Below are positions 1 through 7,400 of a DNA stretch of 10,934 bases, piece by piece. Below the pieces are notes generated by a model that searched no databases, was not told the origin of the DNA, and saw only the letters and a list, made by a program, of their open reading frames with translations. Within the stretch, counting starts at the first letter, position 1. The number at the start of each line of letters is the position of its first letter. The position numbers were made by a program, and so were the translations under genes. Source of the stretch: Baffinella frigidus (lineage: Eukaryota > Cryptophyceae > Cryptomonadales > Baffinellaceae). The stretch covers positions 73,256 through 84,189 of the forward strand of contig MU646397.1 of NCBI GenBank assembly GCA_026770585.1, in the 5' to 3' direction.

Positions 1-388
1 GGGCTCGGTCCAACCCCTGTGGGTAGTTCCGGGGAGCTCATCCGTAGATTGTTCCCATCTCCTCAAGAGTGAGGTGGGCGTGGCCTTCGATGTGAGTGTA
101 ATACAAAGCACCAAAGCACCACCAAAGACCCAAAAGATACACAAAGATTGACCATGCTTCGTAAATCTCGAATGCCCCTAGCAGCCGGTGCTGGTCAAGG
201 CACGATTGTTGGAATGCTGTTGGAGAAACCGGCTCCCATGTTGATTGGCGGATTGGAAGAGGACGGGCAGGAGCGGGGAATCATTCGACAGAACGGCCTG
301 TACTGCGTAACGGAACCACTGGCATTGAACCGTTACAACGGTTCGTGCCGGTACAATCAAGGACCGCAACAAGGCGTTCGGAGAGTTC
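1..388. other. Left edge, weak possible coding DNA
   Basis: No recognisable gene. A plus-strand frame is open from ATG 154 to 411 (86 codons), but its last codons read into telomere-like repeat, so the frame as it stands is not a natural gene end. The part before 384 has no family motif I recognise (leucine-, glycine- and glutamate-rich). A GT at 385 would allow a phase-0 donor. A second coding-like stretch at 441-519 sits between telomere-like tracts, but its frame does not join in phase with that donor. A small hairpin lies at 327-344 (8-bp stem, 2-nt loop). This may be the decayed edge of a gene; confidence is low. Confidence 0.2.
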
Positions 389-900
389 AGGTTTTAGGGT
401 GTAGGGTTTAGGGTTCCGGGTGCAGGTGTAGGGTGCAGGGTTCGCTGTACAAATCAACGATCTCAAGAAAGCGGTGATTTTGCGGTCCTGGATTTATGAA
501 GGTCCACACGTCAACATTGGTTCAGGGTTTAGGGTGTAGGTTTTAGGGTTCAGGATTTAGCGTGTAGGGTTTGGGGTTCAGGGTTTAGGGTTTAGGGTTT
601 GCAGTTCAGGGTCAAGGGTTCAGGGTTCAGGATTTAGGGTCTGGGTTCAGGGTTAAGGGTTTGGGGTTTGGGGTTTAAGGTTTAAGGTTTTAAGGTTTAA
701 GGTTTAAGGTTCAGGGCTCACGATTTCGGGTTCAGGGTTTAGGATTTCGCGATGAAGGGGTGAGGTTTACTGTTTAGTGTTTTGTGTTGAAAAGTCAAGA
801 TTTTAGGTTCAAGTTTCAGGGGCTCCGGGTTCAGGGTTTTGTGATTCGGATTTAGGGTTGAGTTGAGGGTTTGGCATTGTGGGTTCTGGGTTCAGTTTCT
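389..900 (+). repeat. Degenerate telomere-like array, G-rich strand
   Basis: Runs of TTTAGGG mixed with the variants TTCAGGG, GTGTAGG, GGGTGCA, TTTAAGG and TTTGGGG, all on the plus strand. The 7-base spacing is largely kept but units are heavily diverged, so this is an old interstitial tract and not a functional terminus. Bases about 441-519 interrupt the array with non-repeat sequence that has an open, coding-like frame. The array becomes progressively less regular towards 900. Confidence 0.85.
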
Positions 901-1040
901 TGAAGTCTTTCCCGGGGGTCCTTTCAGTATTTCTCTAAAAAAAATAGTTTGGGTTCGATAGGAAATTATGGCTTGCCGACACCCCAAAAAACGTTAACCA
1001 CGTTGACTTTGATAAAGTCATTTAACCGTGAATCAAACAC
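901..1040. other. Spacer between the two telomere-like arrays
   Basis: Unique AT-richer DNA with an A8 run near 937. It has a 7-bp stem with a 3-nt loop at 1004-1020 (TGACTTT, GAT, AAAGTCA), flanked by imperfectly paired TTAAC/GTTAA, so the junction has weak dyad symmetry. No open frame of note. Confidence 0.6.
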
Positions 1041-1375
1041 ACTTACCCTAAACTGTAAACGTTCAACCCTAACCTCTAAACCCTAAACCCTGTAGCCTAT
1101 AACTCTAAATCATAAGCCCTAAACCCTAAACCCTAAACCCTAAACCCTAAACCCTGAACCCTAAACCCTACACCCTACACCCTGACACCCTAAACCCTGA
1201 ACCCTAACCCCTAACCTTTAAACCCTAAACCCTGAAGCCTGAAGCCTGAAGCCTGAACCCTAAACCCTAAACCCAAACCTCCCAACCCTGAACCCTAGAC
1301 CCTAAACCCTAGACCCTAAACCCCAAACCCTAAACCCTGAACCCTAAATCCTAAACTCTAAACCCTAAACAAGGT
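1041..1375 (-). repeat. Telomere-like array, C-rich strand on plus
   Basis: CCCTAAA repeats in the opposite orientation to 389-900, with variants CCCTGAA, CCCTACA and CCTGAAG. The cleanest part is 1117-1155, with five exact CCCTAAA units and a further CCCT. It is better preserved than the G-rich arm, which could mean a different age or recent local expansion. Confidence 0.88.
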
Positions 1376-1940
1376 GTAAAAATAAGAATAAAAAAACAAG
1401 GTTGGTCTTGTCAAGGGGTACTTCCAAACTCTTTTAGTCAATTCTTCTGAAATTTACCACAGCGAAATTTACGGATACACAATGGTTTCTTCGGAGTTGG
1501 GAGCGGTTCTTCGTACAGCTCCCAACTCGGGAAGGAACTAGGGTTGCGTCTAGGACCATAGGGTTGCGTCGAGCACCAAAGTCAACTTCCCCTCCTCTTC
1601 TCAACTTTTGCCGAGGGGAGGGTTTCGGATCGCATTGAGCTCTCCAGTGCAGAAGCTCGTGAAGAAGGGTTACATGGTGGTTCTGCCACGCCAGGTCAGA
1701 AGTCGAAATTCGAACGTTTTTTCATTTTACTACACAATCTAGAAGTAAAGTTGATTATGCCCGAGAAACATGCCAAAAGTGTTGGGAATTGGAGCTGTTT
1801 GCTGGCGGAGTTTTAAAAATATGTACCATGATAAGCCATCTAAACACCTTTAGCGCGAACGAGTGTGTGTGAAAAAGGAACATGTGACGGTTGGGGTGGG
1901 TGCGAATGGAGCTTATGGAGCTTATGGTGCTTTAATGATC
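1376..1940. other. Gene-poor stretch with repeat fragments
   Basis: No gene supported. It contains a hairpin at 1494-1528 and a direct repeat AGGGTTGCGTC near 1540 and 1560. At about 1577-1690 there is a diverged copy of the dispersed repeat better seen at 2281-2405 and 3336-3461 (shared CTCTCCAGTGCAGA, then CTCGTGAAGA). Bases about 1811-1869 resemble 8520-8577, sharing exactly the 19 bases TTAGCGCGAACGAGTGTGT. A short stretch near 1815-1835 resembles the internal sequence of the 5935-6144 hairpin. Confidence 0.5.
1494..1528. repeat. Perfect 11-bp inverted repeat
   Basis: Arms 1494-1504 (GAGTTGGGAGC) and 1518-1528 (GCTCCCAACTC) are exact reverse complements around a 13-nt loop. No gene lies next to it, so its role is unknown. 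Confidence 0.75.
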
Positions 1941-2405
1941 CTTTGGGTCCTTTAGGCTTTAATTTCTCCCAAAACATGCCAACGACACGCCCTTCCGTAG
2001 AAAGGACTGCAGAGAAAGCATTTGTGCTTTCCTTTAGGTCCTTTAGGTTTTAATTTCTCCAAACATAGCCCAACGACACGCCGTTCCGTAGAAGGGATCT
2101 GCAGAGACCTTTAGATCCTTGAGGTTTTAATTTCGCCCAACATATGCCAACGCCACGCCCTTCCGTAGAAAGGATCCTTTATCTGCCTTTAGGTCCTTAA
2201 GGTTTTGATTTCTCCCAACATGGCCCAACGACACGCCTTTCCGTAGAAAAGATCTGCAGAAAAAGCATTTTTGCTGACGGGTCGCGTTTAGCTCTCCAGT
2301 GCAGAGGCTCGTGAAGAGGGGATATTGGGTGGTTCTCTTGGGGTGGGTGAAGGTATGCGATATCGCTCCCATGCTCACTTACACGCACCGAACCCAAGTC
2401 AGCCT
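1941..2405 (+). repeat. Four-unit tandem repeat with dispersed 3' extension
   Basis: Four head-to-tail units begin near 1941, 2031, 2108 and 2186. Each opens with CCTTTAGGTCCTT-AGG or a variant, then TTTTAATTTCTCCCAACA, then CCAACGACACGCC and TTCCGTAGAA. Units two and three are 77 and 78 bp; the first is about 90 bp because it carries GCAGAGAAAGCATTTGTG. The fourth continues into a longer module (CTCTCCAGTGCAGAGG through ACCGAACCCAAGTCAGCCT). Open frames on either strand here follow the repeat and show no recognisable domain. Confidence 0.82.
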
Positions 2406-2554
2406 CCTTTGAGGCTCATGGTATCCCATGGTTGAAGTTTAAGAGCTTCAATCACGAATACCCCACAAGGTGAGAGGGATTGTGTGGGGGTATGAGGCAA
2501 AGTCAGTTAGACACCAAAAATGAAAGGAGAGCAATGTGGCAAAAGGAGATCGAA

Positions 2555-2581
2555 TTGCTTTACATTATTTATGTAAAGCAA
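2555..2581. repeat. 11-bp hairpin
   Basis: Arms 2555-2565 and 2571-2581 (TTGCTTTACAT / ATGTAAAGCAA) pair perfectly around a 5-nt loop TATTT. Confidence 0.75.
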
Positions 2582-2931
2582 CTCGGTCCCTACACGCCAG
2601 CAAGGTGAAGGGAGAGAGAAAGGTGGATGTATGGGTTTTCCCCAAGCTGTACAAAATATAGCTATGCAAAGACACATGGGGAGCGACTCGTCTCCGTTAG
2701 GGTCTACCTAGGTACAGGTACTCCTAGTGATTCGCCTCCAACGTCACTAACTTACACTTATGAGGCATGTCGTCGTGGGGGGGAAACAAGGTTTACTAAA
2801 TTGTTAAACACGACCGCTGTACGCCAGGTGAACAGGTGGGACGAGACGTGAAGGCTCTAGTAGTCGTCCTCTTATTGACACTTATTGACTTTATTCGAAA
2901 GTGAAATGCACGGTGCAAGAAATGAGGCGAG

Positions 2932-2971
2932 CTTAGACTTCGTTCAGGGTTATCACAAGTCGAAGTCTAAG
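2932..2971. repeat. 11-bp hairpin
   Basis: Arms 2932-2942 (CTTAGACTTCG) and 2961-2971 (CGAAGTCTAAG) pair perfectly around an 18-nt loop. Confidence 0.75.
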
Positions 2972-3214
2972 TCAAGTAACTGCCACTACCCATATAAGGG
3001 AGCCACCAAGGAGCGTCGTTAAAACCCGATGAACCTTTCGGCCCCTCGGTCAACGTATTACTCCCCGATGTCTCCACTTATGCAGAGCACCTTGTCGATG
3101 GCCTCTGCCTACTCCACACACATTTGCCCCGGACTGGGCAAAAATATGTGGACCACTCTCCTTGCGGGCCACTTATACCACGCGAGGAGAGCAGAAAACC
3201 CCTCCACCACCTAA

Positions 3215-3461
3215 CCTTTAGGTCCTTTTTAGGTCCTTTAGGTAACCTTTAGGTCCTTTAGGTTTTAAATGCTCCCAACATATGCCAACGACACGCCGTT
3301 CCGTAGAAGGGATCTGCAGGGAAAGCATGTTTGCTTTCGGATCGCGTTTCGCTCTCCAGTGCAGAGGCTCGTGAAGAGGGGATAAAGGGTGGCTCTCTTG
3401 GGGTGTTTGATTGCTTCCAAGTAGGATCGCGCCCGCACACACACCGAACCCAAGTCAGCCT
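3215..3461 (+). repeat. Second full copy of the dispersed repeat
   Basis: Same order of blocks as 2186-2405. CCTTTAGGTCC is iterated three times, followed by TTTTAAATGCTCCCAACATA, CCAACGACACGCCGTTCCG, CTCTCCAGTGCAGAGG, CTCTTGGGGTG and finally ACCGAACCCAAGTCAGCCT. The copies diverge by substitutions and a block between CTTGGGGTG and CACACCGAACCC. Identity ends sharply after AGTCAGCCT, which helps to define one boundary of the element. Confidence 0.82.
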
Positions 3462-3540
3462 TAATACGAATTCATCAGTGCTTTGAGCCATCGTTTTTCT
3501 GGTCAAAAGTTTTTGGTGCTAAAGTCAACAAGTCAACTTT

Positions 3541-3607
3541 TGCCGAGGAGCGCGTGGGCGCGCGTAGATCGACCGCGCTCCGTGCTTCTCGACACCCGTC
3601 TGCGTCA
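3541..3607 (+). repeat. Direct repeat upstream of the gene, copy 1
   Basis: TGCC(G/A)AGG(A/G)GCGCGTGGG followed by GCGCGTAGATCG and then an exact shared run from CGCGCTCCGTGCTTCTCG through CGTCTGCGTCA. It matches 3776-3839 apart from two substitutions and small indels. Confidence 0.85.
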
Positions 3608-3775
3608 ACTGCCCACGCCACCCCAAGGATCGAGGATCCCTTTGGGCTGGCTGGAGCAGGAGCGCCGCAGACCGCAGACCTCCTGTTCTGACACAGGACA
3701 GAGGACAGGACGAGGACAGCCCAAAAGCGTCAGACAAGGACAGAGGCTCTCTGTCGCGGCCGTCTTCTCCATCGC

Positions 3776-3839
3776 TGCCAAGGGGCGCGTGGGGCGCGTA
3801 GATCGCGCGCTCCGTGCTTCTCGACACCCGTCTGCGTCA
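3776..3839 (+). repeat. Direct repeat upstream of the gene, copy 2
   Basis: Near-identical second copy, offset by 235 bp and ending about 190 bp before the proposed start codon. High identity points to recent duplication. A regulatory role is possible only because of its position. Confidence 0.85.
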
Positions 3840-4032
3840 GAGACAAGGTCCGGATGCTGGAATTTGCTGTAGGGGCGCGGTTCACGAGAGTAGCAGCAGC
3901 CTCCCTTGCACGCTCGTTGCTCTGTGCCGATGTCCAGCAGCTGTCTCCCTTGCTGATGTTGACGCGGTTGGCCGGTATGGCAGGTGCAGGCTCTGAACGC
4001 AAGCTCGTTACCGACAGAATCAGGTCGGGGGC

Positions 4033-4407
4033 ATGGGCGGCAAGCGCAGAGCACAGCCCTCGGGGAAAGAAGAGGGCAAGACGGCGAACGGGGATGGGGC
4101 GGCGGCGGAGGGGGGGGGGTCTCAGAAGCGGCAGACGCTGGGGCTGAGCGTGCATGGCGCTGCTGCTGGGTCGGGGGAGCATCTTGTGCCCGTGACAATG
4201 ATTTTTTCGGTGCGGTTTGACCCAAGTGCGCTGGCCGGGAGGAAGGCGGCGCTGGAAGCTGCCCTGCGGAAGGTGGTGATGGAGTTCGGAGGGCGCGATT
4301 TCAAAGTGGGGCAGTTGAAAGTGGGGGCGAGTGAGGACACGCTGCAGCGGGTACTGCCGTTTCTGATCGAGCGCGTGGAGCCGGAAGGGGCTGCCCATTT
4401 GTTTCAG
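4033..4407 (+). CDS. Exon 1: N-terminal region (residues 1-125)
   Basis: Begins [16 protein letters not shown], a basic, lysine- and glycine-rich leader that is probably disordered. From about residue 56 ([16 protein letters not shown]) the sequence becomes regular, with an amphipathic helix-like [13 protein letters not shown] and a later [12 protein letters not shown]. No family recognised. It ends TTTCAG|GTGTAT, a good donor. A start at the internal ATG 4198 would remove the leader. Confidence 0.65.
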
Positions 4408-7400
4408 GTGTATATATCCCTCCCACCTGATTCGATTGCTTTGATTGCCTCACCTCACCCCTCGCCACCTCTCACAGCACGCACGGCGCACATTGCGGAA
4501 TCTTCTGGTTTTACCCCCCCCCTGAGCCTTGTCGCTGTGTTGGCAGGGCCCCTAGGTTTACCCTCTCCCCTGAGGGGCCCAACCCCCCCAACCCTCCACC
4601 GCGAACAGGTGTGCAAGCCGTGGCGGCGGGAGATGGAAGCGCGTGGCTTCTGCAACAGGACGGTGCAGCTGTGCTCGGCGATGGCGGGGGACGGGGATGC
4701 CGGGGTGGGGGGGTGGGGCTCGCGGATCACGCTGCGCGGGCTGGACCCCACCATGGACATGGACACGGCAGCACGCGACCTGTGCGCGGACGCCAACGCG
4801 TTCCTGGAGAGATCATTTCAATCTAAGGGGGATCTGCGGGCGTGGTTGCAGGCCGCGTCGCAGGAGACGGGCGGAAGCTTCTTTGAAAGGGGCGCTGCGT
4901 CGACGGCTGAGTGTCTCGGGCTGCACTTGGTCAAGTGGGTCGGCAAGCCGCGGGGGCGGTTTCCGGGTCCCTTGAGCATCGTGCGAGGTCACTCTGACAT
5001 CGTGCGGGCGGTCGCGTTCTCGCCAGATGGGACGCGCATCGCCAGCGCGTCGGAGGACGAGCTCGTGAAGATCTGGAATGCCGCGACCGGACAGGAGGTG
5101 CGTGCGGATCCGGGTAGTTGCATACGGATCCGGGTAGTTGCGTAGGACCCTACCCTATTGCCTACCGTAGGGTGCCCGTACCCGGTCTTGGTACCCGTAC
5201 CCGAAGTCGTTTGGCACATGCTCGTGAAGATCTGAAACGTCGCGCGACCGGGGCCGAGGTGCGCGGCTTTGTGCGATCGCGTTCATTGTGGTGAGGTGAT
5301 GTGGATGTGTTTTTTTTTCGCGAGGTATTTCGCAGGATTGGGCTGGGACGGGGTGTGAGGAGAGGGTGGTATTTGATTTGAATTTCAGAGACACACCACA
5401 CCCATGTCCTCATCTGAAGACATCGTCCAGAAGGAACGCGAGGAGCTCATAAAAATAGGGCTGTGTGGCAGGTGTGCGCGCTGGTCGGGCACCCAGGCAA
5501 AGTTTCGTTGGTCGCGTTCTCGCCGGACGGAACGCGGATCGTCAGCGGATCTGTCTTCGAAAATGTCCTGCAGATCTGGAACGCCGAGACGGGAGCTGAG
5601 GTGAGCAATCTCGTGAGTGTGTTTCGATTTCGTGATGCATTAGCTGGGATTCGCCGGCCGACCCGGGCCTTGTCTTAGTCTAAAGATCGGTTCCGCCTTG
5701 GTTGAATGTAGGCACCGTCTTGCCTATTTCGTGTGTTGATAATCCACACGAGAATGCTGGAGGATCCTATTGAAACCCTAGATGCTTTTGCAAGTGGGCC
5801 TTTGTGAAGTAACTTTCATTCCTTTGGAGCCAGTCTATGCGACATTAGCACAGACACGAGGTTAGTCAACGTTATCCTGGTACAAATTCTTACAACCCGA
5901 CATGTAAAAAGGGTCCTGCAGCATTCTCGAGTGGCCACACGAGAACGCTAGAGGGGCCTATTTATATGGGAAAAAAAGTTATAAATATTTGTACCAGGAT
6001 AAGGTAAAGTAACCTCGTGCCTGGTAAAAATTATACCAGGGGCGAGGTTACTTTTATCTTATCCTGGTGCAAATTCGAGCATTTTTGTAGTCAAGACTTT
6101 ATACGTTAGGTTTTAAATAGGCCCCTCTAGCATTCTCGAGTGGGGATGCACTGCCAGCGGGGGGTCAAATCGCAATTCAGTCCCCATACAAATTGTCAAC
6201 TTCAGGACCCGAACACGCCGTCGTGCCTTGTTATTTTCAGCTCAATCTACTCAAAAGTTGACGCTTTGCATGTGGGTTGATTTTAGCAAGATCTTCCCGC
6301 TAGCAGTGGAATGGCGGATGCCACGCCTGGTCACTTGTGGGAATTTCAAAACGCGGCGTTTCGTTTCGTGGTACTAAATGAGTGTGTGGTACCTGGTGAG
6401 ACACAAGTCTTGAGGGTGGAGTAGTGGAAGTTTTAGGGCGATCTTCCCGGCCGCGCCCTGAAAATCTGAGAACGAATTTGTGAAACAGAAACAGAAGTTG
6501 GTTCACTAATGTGGATTCAGATTTCTGAGGCGCGGCCGGGAACATGCCGAACAAACCCCTCGATTTCTCGAATTTGGGCCCCAAAACCTCGATTTCTTAC
6601 AACAAGGCGAAAAGTTCGGCATGTTTCCGGCCGCGGCCCAAAAATCTGAGACCACATTTGTGAACCAACTTTTGATTCTGTTTCACAAATGTACACACAA
6701 ATGTGGTCTCAGATTTTTGGGCCGCGGCCGGGAAGAACATGGAACCCCACAAAACGCTCACTACTCCACCCTCCAAGTCTTCGTCCTTTCCACATCACGT
6801 CTTTCACCAGAATTTCGGATCCGGGTACAAAATTTAAAATAATGCCTGAAATTCCCACCAATGACCTGGCGTGGTTTGCCTCCGGATTGGTCTGGGAAGG
6901 GGGTGAGGAGAGGGTGTTGTGGCAGGTCTGCACGCTGGAGGGTCACGAGGGTGGCGTGAACTCGGCTGGGTTCTCTCCCGACGGGAAGCGCGTCGTCAGC
7001 GGGTCGGAAGACGGGCTCGTCAAGATCTGGAACGCCGAGACCGGAGCCGAGGTGCGCAGCTTTGTGCGCCCTCGTTTCTGGTGATACGTTGGTAGCGTGT
7101 TTTGCGGGCGTAGCGTTCCTGGAGGATTTTCATCTCGCAAGATAACTGAATCAGTTTCTTTTCGATAGGAGGTTGAACAGGAGAAATTAGTAAGGGCATA
7201 GTAAATTCAATTAGGCCTCCTAATTAAATGAAAACGCTAGTTAGGGAAATGATTCAGTTGTCTTTCGAGATGGATTTGTCTCCGAAGCGATCTGAGACGA
7301 GGGTGCTTTGCAGGTTCATTAGATAACGGACTGAAAACCGGGTAGTTAGGCCTACGGTAGGCCGTAGGGCCCCTAGGACCTGGTTTTTCGTAGGACCCCC

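Larger units (their letters stand above)
2406..3214. other. Unannotated stretch with two hairpins
   Basis: No supported gene. Short open frames (for example 2627-2851 and 3029-3214) lack any motif and are interrupted in all frames nearby. Two clear hairpins lie at 2555-2581 and 2932-2971. The stretch sits between two full copies of the dispersed repeat (2186-2405 and 3215-3461), so it may be an insertion or the interior of a decayed mobile element. No protein-coding remnant of one was recognised. Confidence 0.45.
3462..4032 (+). other. 5' flank of the WD40 gene
   Basis: GC content rises sharply here. The stretch holds the duplicated 64-67 bp block listed separately and several AGGACAG / GGACAGAG motifs at about 3690-3750. 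Long open frames on both strands are expected in such GC-rich DNA, and none has recognisable content. No TATA box or other core promoter element could be identified. Part of this stretch presumably forms the promoter and 5' untranslated region of the gene starting at 4033. Confidence 0.4.
5601..6925 (+). other. Intron 3, carrying three foldback elements
   Basis: 1325 nt between GAG|GTGAGC and TTGTGGCAG. Nearly all of it after 5743 is inverted-repeat DNA: two abutting hairpins (5744-5934, 5935-6144) and a nested palindrome (6295-6898). The palindrome stops just before the shared acceptor-side sequence GTGAGGAGAGGGTG. Confidence 0.75.

Noticed and set aside
1041-1375. A true chromosome end
   Set aside because: Non-telomeric sequence continues on both sides, and units are degenerate.
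1640-1695. Mini-exon reading KLVKKGYMVVLPRQ between GTGCAG and GTCAG
   Set aside because: Attractive alone, but the same DNA block recurs in two other repeat copies, where this frame changes and in one case gains a stop.
2127-3506. Similar minus-strand frames in the dispersed repeats (shared PLFTSLCTGE)
   Set aside because: Similarity follows from the DNA repeat. The frames are short, open on both strands and broken between copies, so protein-level selection is not shown.
3483-3872. Plus-strand frame of 129 codons upstream of the gene
   Set aside because: It runs through the duplicated 64-67 bp block and shows no recognisable protein content. Open frames are expected by chance at this GC content.
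3605-4398. Long minus-strand open frames (206 and 222 codons) opposite the gene start
   Set aside because: They are rich in proline, arginine and serine, overlap each other and the plus-strand exon, and have no domain. This is the usual shadow of GC-rich coding DNA.
5217-5258. Extra WD40 mini-exon after blade 1
   Set aside because: The conserved tryptophan codon is TGA and the frame shifts within the fragment.
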